Shown one piece after another: positions 23,268-33,300 of a stretch of DNA of 64,000 nucleotides. A model generated the notes under the pieces. That model did not search any database, was not told where the DNA came from, and saw nothing but the letters and a program-made list of their open reading frames with translations. How positions within the stretch are numbered: the stretch's first letter is position 1; the number at the start of each line of letters is the position of its first letter. A program made the translations under genes and the position numbers. Origin of the DNA: Dermacentor variabilis. Its lineage: Eukaryota; Arthropoda; Arachnida; Ixodida; Ixodidae. The stretch lies in contig NC_134571.1 of assembly GCF_050947875.1 (NCBI RefSeq), positions 223,582,024 to 223,646,023 on the forward strand, given 5' to 3'.

Positions 23268-23865
23268 GTATAGTTAAACATTCCTAGGACACTGATAGTG
23301 TCTACCCGCGGTACTGAGGAGCCCTTACCGGTGAATAATGTAATGTGGCTCTCTGTTGCTGGCTTCCAGGACCGGTGTGAACCGCCTCTGGGCCTCTTCT
23401 TGTAAAGCAAGAGCTCGGATTTAGCGGGCGAGCACCTTAGGCCGGTGGGGATAAGATACCGCTCCGTCACATCGATGGCCTCTTGCAAAGCACCCTCGAC
23501 CTGCCCTTCACATCCACTGGAGCACCAGATAGTGATGTCATCCGCGTAGATCGTGTGGTTAATGTTCGGGATTTTGTTCAAGGCTCTCGACAGGTTTATC
23601 AGGGAGATGTTGAACAGCGTCGGGGAGATCACCGCCCCCTGAGGTGTTCCCTTTGGCCCAAGCTGGATTTCGTGGGTCAAAAACTCGTCAATCTTGAGTC
23701 TAGTGGACCTTGAGGAAAGGAAGGAGCGCACGAAATTGTACGCCCGTTTGCCGTCGTTACACTCTGTCAGGCTCTTGAGAATAAAGGCGTGCGATATGTT
23801 GTCAAAAGCCTTTTCCAGATCCAAGCCGAGAATTGCATTAGTGTCGGCGGAGGTAGAGTCAATGA
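23268..23865 (-). pseudogene. reverse transcriptase fragment of an I-like LINE (family C)
   Basis: The minus-strand frame reads MDLEKAFDNISHAFIL, then KGTPQGAVISPTLFNI, the catalytic box YADDITIWC and CSPAKSELLLYKKRP. GTPQGAVISPTLFN and the YADD box match the element at 50960-55870 nearly word for word, so they are the same family. It is truncated at both ends: it runs into ttgaacttgaacttgaac near 23870 and abuts the RTE piece on the other side. In intact relatives an RNase H domain follows. Confidence 0.8.
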
Positions 23866-23943
23866 CTTGAACTTGAACTTGAACTCACGGCACTGTTGAA
23901 CCCCTCGACTCCCTCAAGGAACTCCAGCAGCCGTCGTTTGCTG

Positions 23944-24748
23944 TCAACCGCCGACGGAACTAGCAATCTGGAGCCGAGCCACTTCACTGGTGCTTTTGCG
24001 ACATTTACTGTTAGCTTTTAAAACAACAGAATATTTAATCCAAGGAACCTCATCGCTACAGATGCGAGCCAAAATGTCGTGTTCATTGCATTCGATGACA
24101 TGCCAAAATGTCAGCTGCTTACCTCGAACGAAGTTCGACAATTCTTTCAAGTCACAAAGCTTGTCTGCTTCGTCCTCATTCTAGGCAGTGATAACTGACT
24201 CCGCAAGCACTTTCTCAAGGGCAGCGGAGTCTAAGCGCATTCGCTTGCTCTCTGGGTCCTCTCGTCTAGTCCCTTCTCTGGACAGGCAGCTTGGGCATTC
24301 GGGAAGTACCGTCGGTACGGCATCAGGTCGAAGCCATAAACATGAGATCGACACTGTCACTGTGCGGCCGGTGGCTTCGTCAATATGGATTGTTTCTCGA
24401 ACGATGTCCTCTGCTTTGAAGTGACGCTCGCACACCTAAACAAAATAAATACTTCCCAAGTGCGGTTACTTAACATCAAGGGCTATGTGTGACGCATTTA
24501 GCCTTTACGTGCTACAAAGGAGTTGTAAGCAACGCTTGCAAACCAACGGTAGAAGCAACCTCCTCAGAAAATAATAAACATTTAACATTTCCTACCCTGG
24601 AGTTAGCTGACACGACCAGGTTTTCACGTGCAATCGCACGGATCCTCGCTTTTCTTAATTCGTCGGTTTTAGGGAACGAGAAGACGTGCACCTTGGGGCA
24701 TGTCTTGTAATTGCGATTGCACCGCGGCACACAACAGTTCCTAGGCGT
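23944..24748 (-). pseudogene. THAP-domain gene, two exons and one in-frame stop
   Basis: Exon 1 (24748-24596) holds NCCVPRCNRNYKTC and FSFPKTDELRK and ends NSR|GTAGGA. Exon 2 begins at 24435 after TTTGTTTAG with VCERHFKAEDI, so splicing at phase 0 joins the two halves of the C2CH zinc finger. RPDAVPTVLPECP closes the domain. The frame then meets a single TAG at 24183-24181 but stays open to 23944 with DLKELSNFVRGKQLTFWHVI, HDILARICSDEVPWIKYSVV and a TGA end. The expected start just before PRNCCVP is ACG, not ATG (24748-24746). Both defects suggest a recently dead gene. The conserved Trp of THAP domains is also absent (RKARIRAI). The role would be DNA binding, in a host factor or a transposase. 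Confidence 0.65.
24436..24595 (-). other. predicted 160-bp phase-0 intron of the THAP gene
   Basis: On the minus strand the intron starts GTAGGAAATG and ends ATTTTGTTTAG. Removing it brings the CxxxC half of the finger to VCERHF at normal spacing. The small size and canonical GT-AG ends support real splicing in the ancestor. Confidence 0.6.
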
Positions 24749-25002
24749 TTCGCAGTTTCTTCTAATTCGGCACAACCCTGTTCGGCCCACATGACACGCG
24801 ATAAACACCGATGTCAGTCGCTGTTGCCGATTCACGTACAGAAATAAAGATTCAAGCAAACAACAGCGTTTTGCAACGACCACGTGCGTCTGACGGCGCC
24901 GCATACGCGCGCTCAAGCATGCCGCCACCGCCGCAGACCAAGGCCCCATGCCGATAACGTATGATCCCGTGGCCACAGGAGCACCCCGGCCTGGAAGAAT
25001 TT

Positions 25003-25178
25003 AAAAAAAGATAATTTAAATTATGGGGTTTTACGTGCCAAAACCACTTTCTGATTATGAGGCACGCCGTAGTGGAGGACTCTGGAAATTTCGACCACCT
25101 GGGGTTCCTTAACGTGCACCTAAATCTAAGTACACGGGTGTTTTCGCATTTCGCCCCCAACGAAATGCGGCCGCCGCG
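25003..25178 (-). mobile_element. SINE copy with perfect 11-bp target duplication
   Basis: The copy has the tail aaattatggggttttacgtg and is truncated at gcggccgccg, before the tRNA head. tggaagaattt is present at 24992-25002 and 25179-25189. It lies upstream of the minus-strand THAP gene, where a promoter might be. Confidence 0.85.
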
Positions 25179-25282
25179 TGGAAGAATTTCCTCTAGGTGG
25201 CGTTGCGACACTGCGCCAGGTAAGGCGATGTATAGGGAAAGAGTGGAGGCGGGAGAAGGACAGCCAGATGCAAGCACTGCCA

Positions 25283-25900
25283 GAAGAAGGGGCGGATGCT
25301 GCAGCTAAAGCAGCCCACAATGCTCCCGTTGCGATAAGCACAGCGGTAGCCGCATCGGACTATACACGGCACCGGCTGTTCAAACTACTGACCACCGCCC
25401 ACGGAACGCGCGAGTGGCTAGCGGTAAGCCACCCCAGCCCCTATCCGAGAAGAGACTCACGAGAGGAGAACAGCTACTCCTCCTGCCCCTCAGGACAGGC
25501 AGCGTTTGGCCTGCCGCCCGCAAATTCAGCGTAGGGAGAATCGCATCACCTGCCTGTAGGAGACGCGGCTCCCCTGAGACCCTGGAGCATATCCTATGCC
25601 ACTCTCCAGGACTAGTGTCAACGACAGGAGACGACAGCCGCATACCGCCGCCTCGGCCTTCCAGCCAACACCGTAGACCTTCTCTTCCCCCGCATATCCC
25701 CGGTCGCTGCACTGCAGGCCTTCCTCGAGTTTGCTGCTGCGGCCGGACTTGCCGCCTTGTAGCCGATCTCCCGGCCACCTGCTCCTTGCGGTGTCCTGCC
25801 ATGACACGTTGCAACAGCTAGCCCTTCCCACAACCTACTTTATTCCCTTCCTTCACTTTTTTTGTCCCTCTCTCCCCTCCCCCCTGACGCTGAGCCGTGC
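25283..25900 (+). mobile_element. 3' end of another LINE with RNase H tail (family E)
   Basis: Plus-strand frames give EGADAAAKAAHNAPVAISTA, the end of an RNase H domain (NEAADAAAK type). RLTRGEQLLLL, VGRIASPACRRRGSPETLEH and LGLPANTVD follow across frame changes, then LFPRISPVAALQAFLEFAAA to a stop near 25760. PACRRRG should be a CxxC zinc pair; one Cys is lost. The 3' untranslated part runs up to the gypsy insertion. The clade is probably within the I/Jockey group. Confidence 0.6.
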
Positions 25901-25956
25901 TCTCACGGGTAGCAGAAAAGGCCATCATTTTCTCTTTCCTTCGAATCACTATATAT

Positions 25957-26140
25957 TGTCGCAATACAGCGCGGACAGTAGACAGGGAGACGTTCAAGAG
26001 CCGCAGGGCAACTTGTTCAAGTACAAAACAGGCCAGAGACACGTCTTGTTTGTCCTTGCCGAAATCTCACTGACCCACTAGACGAACTCCGTTAATGTCC
26101 CTATCTTCGTTGTCGTCTGCATAGAAGAATAGACGCGTCA
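25957..26140 (-). repeat. 3' LTR of the gypsy element
   Basis: The repeat begins tgtcgcaatac and ends gacgcgtca on the plus strand, giving TG...CA ends. It is paired with 31284-31467 and is unusually short for gypsy LTRs. No clear TATA box stands out. Confidence 0.92.
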
Positions 26141-26154
26141 TTTGTCTTTCCCTA
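26141..26154 (-). promoter_or_regulatory. polypurine tract of the gypsy element
   Basis: Immediately inside the 3' LTR the minus strand reads agggaaagacaaa. It is mostly purine and at the position where plus-strand DNA synthesis is primed. One C interrupts it. Confidence 0.55.
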
Positions 26155-26173
26155 AGAGAGCATCGTCCCGATG

Positions 26174-27253
26174 CTAGACCAGAAGTGTCACTTGCGGAAT
26201 AAAGGGTCTCTCGCATAGTTCTTCGCTCACATACGGCTTCATGCGGACAAAGTGCAGAAGTTCAGGACGGTGCGTGCGGCGCCGCGTACAATTGCGATTA
26301 TCGGGGACGACCTCGTACGTGACGTCACTGAGTCGGTGCAATACTCGATATGGTCCGAAGTATCGCCTTAACAGCTTCTCAGAGGGGCCTCGTTTTCGTA
26401 TGGGTGTCCAAATCCACACTCTGTTACCGACGTCATAGATTACTATTCGACGATGAAGGTCATAGCGCCCTGCCTCGTATTCTTGCTGCTGGCAGATCCG
26501 CAAGAGGGCGAGTTGCCGAGCCTCTTCTGCTCGTTGCGTAAACACAGCGACGTCCCTATGAGTGTCGTCAAAGTCATGTGGAAGCATCGCATCCAACATC
26601 GTTTGTACATCCCGCCCATGAACAAGGGTGAACGGAGTAATGCGCGTCGTCTCTTGTTTCGCCGTGTTATATGCAAAGGTGATATACGGTAAGATGTCGT
26701 CCCAATTTTTATGTTCAACATCCACGTACATGGAGGGCATGTCTGTAATTGTTTTGTTTAGGCGTTCTGTTAATCCGTTGGTTTGTGGATGGTAGGCGCT
26801 TGATTTCCGATGTGCCGTTCCATTTAGCAGCAAGACTTGAGCTAAAAGTGCAGCCGTGAATGCGGTTCCTCGGTCTGTTATTACGACGGTTGGTGCGCCG
26901 TGTCGCAACACGATGTGCTCAATGAAAAAGCGCTCCACTTCCGCTGTGCTACTCTGAATTGCCTTTGTTTCAGCGTAACGTGTGAGGTAGTCGGTTGCTA
27001 CGATAACAAAGCGATTCCCGGCAGTAGAAGTAGGAAGCGGACCCAATATATCCATTCCGATTTGAGCAAATGGTCTTCGAGGAACCTGAACGGGTTGCAG
27101 GAGGCCGGCTGGTTTCGACGGAGGCGACTTGCGCCTCTGGCAATCGAGGCAAGTGCGGACGTGATGTTTCACGGTGGTGTTAAGTCTCAGCCAGCAGCAC
27201 CTCTGCTGCACTCTGGCAAACGTTCTCGTGTAGCCTGAGTGACCAGAAGTCAC
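26174..27253 (-). pseudogene. gypsy integrase
   Basis: The 359-codon open stretch carries the end of the HHCC zinc domain (GHSG, then CLDC at residues 35-38). The catalytic core has D68 in GMDILGPLP, D127 in VITDRGTAF and E163 in GLTERLNK, a correct D,D-35-E spacing. A C-terminal region follows with VWIWTPIRKRGPSEKLLRRYFGPYRV, typical of the GPY/F module that helps target integration. The frame opens with GTG and is in truth the continuation of pol, separated from RNase H by a frameshift between 27447 and 27253. The integrase itself looks intact. Confidence 0.85.
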
Positions 27254-27446
27254 CTCGTTGTGACAGGCTTGAAGTACTTCCGTACGATGAGCTGCAGGAA
27301 TGAAGAGCAGATAGGGGGACCCGGTCTAAGAAAAGTTTCTTTTGTAGAGGACTTTGGCTCGCAAACAAAGCGACAACAGGCCTCTTGCGAAAACTCTAGG
27401 CGGTTTCGCAGATCTGCCCTCTAAGTAATTGATGAACTCAAGCAAC

Positions 27447-28634
27447 TCAGGGTCGTCCCGTTGTTGTTGGGCGATGGTGGATGTGTCCAGAACACAAAGA
27501 AATGCCGAGGCTTCTTCGGGTGGAGCAGATGACTATCGGCGATCGAGACAGGCAGTCAGCATCTGTATGTCGTTTCCCCGACTTGTACTTGACAGTCATG
27601 TCAAACTCTTGCAGCCGTAGGCTCCAACGCACCAGTCGTCCCGAAGGGTCCTTAAGGTTTGTCAACCAACACAGTGAATGGTGGTCGCTGGTAACTGTGA
27701 AGTGGCGGCCATACAAATATGGCCGAAATTTCATAACAGCCCATACTACGGCGAGACATTCCTTCTCAGTTGTGGATTATTTAGCCTCTGTACGTGAGGG
27801 TGTTCTACTTGCACAGGCAAGCACACTTTCTGTGTCCTCTTGCCGCTGCACAAAAACAGCTCCCAAGCCAACACTGCTAGCATCAGTGTGGAGCAATGTA
27901 GGAGCGGTCTCATCAAATTGAGCAAGCACTGGATGTGTCTGGAGACGTTCCCAAAAGTCAGTGAATGCACCTTGTGCTTCGTCGCCCCATACAAAAGCAA
28001 CGTCGTCTCTCGTCAGGCGAATTAAAGGCGACGCAATGCGAGCAAAATCCGCAATTAACCGCCGGTAATAGGCACAGAGGCCCACAAAGCGCCTGACAGC
28101 CTTTTTATCGGTTGGTACTGGAAACTGTGCTACGGCCGCAATTTTCTCAGGATCTGGGCGAACACCTGCGTGGCTGACGACGTGACCGAGAAACTGTACC
28201 CCGAAGCCAAAGTGGCACTTCTCCGGCTTCACGGTGAGGCCGGCGGACCGGATGGACTGCAGAACCGCCTCAAGCCGTTGGAGGTGTTCTTCAAAAATTG
28301 TGGAGAACACGATGACGTCGTCCAGGTACACTAAGCAGGTTTTCCACTTCAGACCCGAAAGCACAGTATCCATGAGGCGTTGGAATGTAGCAGGGGCAGA
28401 GCACAAGCAGAAAGGCAAGACTTTAAATTCGTATAGGCCGTCTGGCGTCACAAAAGCAGTTTTTTCAAGGTCTCTCGGATCTACCTCAATTTGCCAATAT
28501 CCGCTTTTTAAGTCCATTGAAGAGAAGTAACGCGCGTGACGAAGCCTGTCGAGTGAATCATCTATACGGGGAAGCGGGTACACGTCTTTCTTTGTCACTT
28601 GATTTAGTTTTCGGTAGTCCATGCAGAAACGCAA
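27447..28634 (-). pseudogene. gypsy reverse transcriptase and RNase H, broken
   Basis: 28634-27777 gives MDYRKLNQVT, SSMDLKSGYWQIEV with catalytic D41, SAPATFQRLMD, VYLDDVIVFS at 103-106, then GHVVSHAGVRPDPEKI and LLHTDASSVGLGAVF, the first RNase H motif. A TAA at 27777-27779 follows RTEAK, where relatives read [11 protein letters not shown]. The same frame reopens as [13 protein letters not shown] and continues through [11 protein letters not shown] and [14 protein letters not shown] to 27447. The enzyme is thus whole except for one nonsense codon. LPFCLCSAPATF shows a Gly-to-Cys change. Confidence 0.88.
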
Positions 28635-29068
28635 GCTGCGTCTTTTTTCTTAACTAGAACTACAGGAGATTCCCAGGGACTCGTTGATAGTTGAATCACG
28701 TCGTCTTCAATCATTTTTGCCACTAGTTGTTGTATGGCTTCAGGTTCTCTGGGAGCCACACGATAAGGCTTTTGGTGAATTAGTCTTCCCGTATCCTCTG
28801 TAATTATCCGATGCTTCGTTAGAGGCGTCCGTCCGACGCTGGACGTCGACGCAAAGCAGTCATTGAACTTCGACAATAGCGTCAGAAGCCGCTCTCGTTC
28901 GTGCTGCGACAAAGCAGTGCTGACGTCGAGTGCAGAAGCTGGGCCTTGCGTAGGTGTTTGTTCGAGTTGCGAACAGCGGCCTCTAACATCCGCAACACCA
29001 TCAAAATAAGCCACAACCGTGCCCTTTGGAAGGTACCGTCGCTCTGTGCTAAAGTTGGTTAGTAACAT
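28604..29068 (-). pseudogene. gypsy pol, protease-to-reverse-transcriptase linker and fingers
   Basis: The frame carries MLLTNFSTERRYLPKGTVVA, a long linker, HRIITEDTGRLIHQKPYRVA and STSPWESPVVLVKKKD, the approach to the palm. It then shifts frame over about 30 bases into MRFCMDYRKLN on the next segment. A one-base loss in the lysine-rich KKKD run is the likely cause. Confidence 0.8.
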
Positions 29069-29661
29069 AGTAACAAGTTAGTGCGCCCGTCGGTGACATT
29101 GACGATTCCTCGTGCGACCGAGATACCGTGAGTAAGCAACAATGTGGCTATTTGGTCGGCAACTCCCTCGTTATGAAACGGTGCGTCAGATGCTACCGTA
29201 ACAAGGGTGCATGATCGAGGTGGGACGACGACGTCGTCTTCTGCTAGACGAAAGGAGTTGCGTTGCGGCCATAAGCAATGGACAAAACCAGGGCTCTTAT
29301 AAAACGTCACGATGTGGTCCGGAATGTTAATTACGGCGCCGTATTCTTTCAGGAAATCCGTTCCAATAATCACATCCTTACAGCACACAGGAAGAACGAT
29401 GAAAGTGGCCACGAAAGAAGAATCCCGGATGCTAATTCTAGCAGTACATCTTCCAATAGGCATCAGTAATTGCCCGCCTGCCGTCCTTATGTGGGGTCCC
29501 GTCCATTGCGTCTTTACTTTCTTCAGACGGAGGACGAGTTCCTGACTCATTATACAGAAGTCGGCACCATTGTCGACTAACGCTGTCACCGGCTGTCCAT
29601 CCACCAAAACGTCAATGTCGGCGCTCACAATTTCTTCGGTGTCGGGGTTTATCGGCATCAC
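29059..29661 (-). pseudogene. gypsy aspartic protease, altered active site
   Basis: VTALVDNGADFCIMSQELV occupies the active-site position. Retroviral-type proteases carry D[ST]G; here the central residue is Asn (DNG), which would be expected to impair catalysis. VIIGTDFLKEYGAVI is the downstream conserved block. The frame overlaps the next pol segment by ten bases. Confidence 0.75.
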
Positions 29662-29741
29662 GTCAATCTGCGGCGAGAGTGTCGGGGGCTTTTTATTGTC
29701 TTGCGGTGGGCCTGCAACCTCACCCCTAGAGGTCGCCGCCT

Positions 29742-31251
29742 TCAGTTTCCCCGGCGTGGGCCGGGTGGCCTTCGTCCTCGGAGGTCAGCAAAAGTACGTC
29801 CAGTAGGGGAACGTATCTGACGTGGAGGGGTTGGAGAGCGCGACCGACGGCCGAAATCGGACTGAACATGCGGCACAGATTCGTCATTCGGGTGCGCTAT
29901 TGGAGGTCCCTGAAAAGCAGTTCCGTCGCGGCGTAGCATGGAGTCGTCATTTGCACGTCGACCATAGGACCACGGACGAAAAGGTCGAAATGATGTGTCG
30001 CGATGGCAGCAATGACGCGAAATGTGGCCGACGCCTCCGCAGTGAAAACAGAGTGGGCGCCTATCGACGGTGCGCCATGCGTCGGTTCTCCGAAATTGTG
30101 GCCGTCCCGTAGTGTCGTTTTGTGGCGTTGAACAAGGCGCTGTGAACGACGGCTGGTGGTATGACTGTAGCTGCGTGACGGATGCGCGCCTCGAAGCCTC
30201 CTCTTGCTGCGGCGACCAAGGAGCGACTGTCGGAGGCTGGTGGTACGGCGGTGTGGTTGTAACGGGTGGTGGACATCGGACAGCGGCTGCGTAGGTCATG
30301 GGACGCTGGTGATCTTGCAGATCGGCTGCCGGTAACACCTGCCTGATTTCGTGACGCACCACTCCGGCGATTGACGCCACGGGTCTGTCCACTGTCGATG
30401 TCAGAATCTTTTGAATTTCTTCTCTGACGAGTTCTCTGACGAGTTCTCTGATCAATTCCCGCAAGGGGTTCTGATACTCGCCAGTCACTGCGGCGGCATT
30501 GATTGTGGTGCTGGTGGACAGTCGATCGTACTGTCGCATCTCTGATGAAGGGCCCGCTCAATAGCCGTAGCCTCTTTGATAAAGTCAGCGACGGTGACTG
30601 GTGGATTCCGCACAATCCCCGCGAACAATTGCCCTTTTACACCTCGCATGAGGTAGCGCAACTTTCTTCAGTCATTGTAGGGTCGACTCTACGAAAGAGG
30701 CGGGGCAATGTCCTCGGCGAACATTGTTACCGACTCATTAGGTTGTTGTATACCCGTAGCTCCATCATCTGCTGGGCACGGTCGCGTCGGTCGGCACTCG
30801 CAAAAGTATCTGATTTTCTGACAAAAGTCATTCCATGTCGTTAGGCTATAGCTTCGCGGTTTTCGTACCAAGTACGGCCGCTGTCGTCAAGGGCGAAATA
30901 GACGTGGGAGAGCTTTTGCTGCTCAGTCCACTGATTAATCTGTGCGACGTGTTCATATTTGTCAAGCCAGTCTTCAATGTCTTCGAAGACTGCTCCGCGA
31001 TAGCGATCGGGAACCAGAGGATGCAGAATGGTTACTTGCTGTGGACTGGAAAACCGGCTGCTTTGGGGTGCTTGCGTTGGCCTGGTTTCGGCCATTGCGA
31101 TATGTGTGGAGCTCCTAGAGGGAGGTGGTTGGAGAGGGGAGAACTCCGGGGCGAGGCCTAGCAGTAGACGACTAAAGCGATGCACGGGTGTTGTAACTGG
31201 TGATAACACGTCCAGGCTAGAGGAACGACTCCCAGAAGGACTCCCGAGCAT
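29742..31251 (-). pseudogene. gypsy gag, frameshifted
   Basis: From 31251 the frame reads a Ser/Pro-rich lead, then DRYRGAVFEDIEDWLDKYEH and HVYFALDDSGRTWYENREA, the capsid-like core of arthropod gypsy gag. A second frame at 30539-29742 continues with LRELIRELVRELVREEIQKI and ends with one zinc knuckle, CFHCGGVGHISRHC (C-x2-C-x4-H-x4-C), for RNA packaging. An intermediate frame at 30871-30689 bridges part of the gap. At least two frameshifts separate the pieces. Confidence 0.8.
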
Positions 31252-31264
31252 CAGGCGCGGTCAG

Positions 31265-31282
31265 TACCCCGCACCTCCACCA
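31265..31282 (-). promoter_or_regulatory. primer-binding site of the gypsy element, tRNA-Ala-like
   Basis: On the minus strand TGGTGGAGGTGCGGGGTA starts one base inside the 5' LTR. It is the complement of a tRNA 3' end, taccccgcacctccacca. The implied acceptor strand CACCTCC fits a tRNA-Ala with its G-U pair. The tRNA identity is from memory of the family, not a search. Confidence 0.65.
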
Positions 31283-31283
31283 G

Positions 31284-31467
31284 TGTCGCAATACAACGCA
31301 GACAGTAGACAGGGAGACGTTCAAGAGCCGCAGGACAACTTCTTCAAGTACAAAACAGGCCAGAGACACGTCTTGTTCGTCCTTGCCGAAATCCCACTGA
31401 CCCACTAGACGAAGTCCCTTAATGTCCCTATCTTCGTTGTCGTCTGCATAGAAGAATAGGCGCGTCA
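31284..31467 (-). repeat. 5' LTR of the gypsy element
   Basis: It matches 25957-26140 over all 184 bp with 9 substitutions and no gaps. It is followed by the ATAT duplication. Confidence 0.92.
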
Positions 31468-31471
31468 ATAT

Positions 31472-32522
31472 ACTGTCAGATGCGACAAATGCCACTGAGG
31501 AGCGCGCCCCGCAAACGGAGTAGCGAGGGAGACGGCTGAGAGCCGTACATCCACGCGACGCGGTGACTAGAGGGAAATCAGGTGCTGCGATCGTTCAACT
31601 ATCACGGGAATGATGGGAATTTACAGGCTACGGATTGGTACACTGTTGACTGCCAAACTAGTCTACGGGTATTTTTCAGCAGTTTTGGTTTCGCTCCAAG
31701 CGTAATATTGGTGTAATCCGCAGTGGAACAGTGCGACGCAGAGCTCTCTACCTTTGTTCTGTTGCTCAAAGTGGCCATAGCGCGCTGTGCCAGCGGCTAT
31801 GACGACATTTGTGTCGCGGTGTGGTGTCGAAGCTCTGACGAGAAAGCGACGGCGTCGTAAACGTTGAAAGAACGTGTTTTGACCGTTCTTACCTAGGTCT
31901 GTTAAGCGTGTTAGGTTGGCGATGTCGCGTTACGTGCTTTATGAAGTTTCCGAAGTGAAAAAAGACTAATACAAGACATACAGTTGAACTTCTAGTGGCT
32001 TGAACATCGAATTTGAGGGCTTCATTACGCATTCCTCACTCATGTGCACATTTAAATGTGTTTCAGGACATTTGAGAACATAAGCTTACTTGTGGTAGAA
32101 AATGCTGCTGTTTCCTGGCTGTAGTCTGCAGTCGCAAAATTGACGTAAGTGCAGAGCCACGCCATAACAGCTTCTGGCGCACGCTTCAGGAGCGGTACGT
32201 CAATATAAAATGTAACGAAGCATACTCGTAGGAGGCCACAAGCGTCCTAGCTAGCAGTGCAGCAGATTTTAAGACGTTTAGCAACCGTGACGAGAGGATA
32301 GGCAAAAAGACGTGATCCGGCTTTGGAGGACAAGGGGAGAGCAAGGCTAGCGCCGTGCGCGAGAGATGGCGCTAGGTGCGCATGCAGCTTAAAACCCCAC
32401 AATTTTCCAAAAGTAGCGCCATTCTTAGATCTTTCCGCCACGCCGCTCACCCCGATGTTTCCTCCTCCACACCTCCTGTCATCCCAGCCTCCTCCGCTCC
32501 CACATTGGCCAATCTGCCACGT
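31472..32522. other. no gene recognised
   Basis: Sequence to the right of the gypsy insertion. The frames at 32247-32697 are GC-rich and motif-free. They cross the duplication described next. Confidence 0.3.
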
Positions 32523-32610
32523 GAAAGCAGGCGCCGCGCTTTTGTATATATTTTCTTTCCAGCGCGGAAGCAGGCGCCGCGCTCTTGCATATTTTTTTCT
32601 TTCCAGCGCG
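32523..32610. repeat. 44-bp tandem duplication
   Basis: Units 32523-32566 and 32567-32610 share gcaggcgccgcgct, gtatat/gcatat and ttttctttccagcgcg. They differ at a few bases. It sits about 107 bp before a THAP start codon. Confidence 0.75.
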
Positions 32611-32716
32611 CTCCGACCGCCATTGTTGGCCCTGCGAGACGAAAGCACACGCGAACGGACTTATCTAGTGCGTTGGCGGAACAAATCGATGCGTTAGAGA
32701 CGAGAACCTAATTGTG

Positions 32717-32866
32717 ATGCCTTGCTGCTGCGCCTTCGGTTGCCGCAACCGACACAGCGACGGCAAAAGGCTTCTTTACCATCCGGCGAGCGCAACGCAC
32801 AAAGAAAAGTGTGGAATAGTGTGAGGAAGTGACAAAAACGCACGGCTTCGTGAAGCGCCACGGTTC
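32717..32866 (+). pseudogene. THAP-domain N-terminus, frameshifted
   Basis: An ATG at 32717 starts MPCCCAFGCRNRHSDGKRL, the first Cys pair of a THAP finger at the usual place right after Met. The continuation appears in another frame as LPSGERNAQRKVWNSVRK, matching the P...W region of the domain. A frameshift near 32775 thus separates the halves. The C-x2-H half was not found before stops. Only about 45 residues of the domain can be recognised, so the call rests mainly on MPxCCAxGC and PSGERNAQRKVW. Confidence 0.5.
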
Positions 32867-33169
32867 CTCACAACCTTCTTTTGAGCCTAGTTCACGCCTG
32901 TCGCTTCGAAAAAGTATGTGTTCATGCTGTACGTGCTTCTAGCGCATTTAACTTGACAGTTTTTCCTCTGTGCGGTCTTTGTTTCATGTAGTTTCGTCTT
33001 CCGGCGGAAATGTACGCATCTGCAGCTGGCCTGTGGCATAAAAGCGACTTTATTCATGCTGTGTTTTAAGCTCCACCAGTGGTTAGCACATTCTCGACGC
33101 CTTTGCAAGGCTCACTATGACTTACAGATGCAGTTGTTTAGCTTCAAATGTACGCCCGCATGTACTGAT
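32867..33169. other. no gene recognised
   Basis: Follows the THAP fragment. I see no second half of the zinc finger and no element terminus. Confidence 0.3.
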
Positions 33170-33300
33170 TTGGTTTGTGGTGATTAACGTTTTTAACGTC
33201 CCGAATCGACTAAAGCTACAGGGAGGTGGTAGTGGATGGCTCCGGATAACTTCATTTAGGTTGCCTGGGGATGTTTAATGTGCACTTCGTTCGTTGCTGT
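33170..33300 (-). mobile_element. degenerate SINE of a gtttaacgtccc-type subfamily
   Basis: It has the order aacgtcccgaatcgactaaa, gtggatggctccggataa, ggttgcctggggatgtttaa, tgtgcact. This parallels the order in the ggggttttacgtgcc copies (cacctggggttctttaacgt). Heavily decayed and without a tRNA head. Confidence 0.45.

Larger units (their letters stand above)
25957..31467 (-). mobile_element. Ty3/gypsy LTR retrotransposon, complete ends, inactive
   Basis: Two 184-bp LTRs (25957-26140 and 31284-31467) enclose gag, protease, reverse transcriptase, RNase H and integrase on the minus strand, in gypsy order. The 4-bp duplication ATAT lies at 25953-25956 and 31468-31471. The LTRs differ at 9 positions by eye (about 5 percent), so the insertion is not recent. 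The primer-binding site and a purine-rich tract are present. Frameshifts in gag and pol and at least one nonsense codon make it inactive. No envelope-like frame was seen. Confidence 0.92.

Noticed and set aside
24512..24976. 154-codon minus-strand frame as a complete THAP protein
   Set aside because: The frame reads through the intron; the second half of the zinc finger lies in the next exon, and the upstream part has no THAP or other motif.
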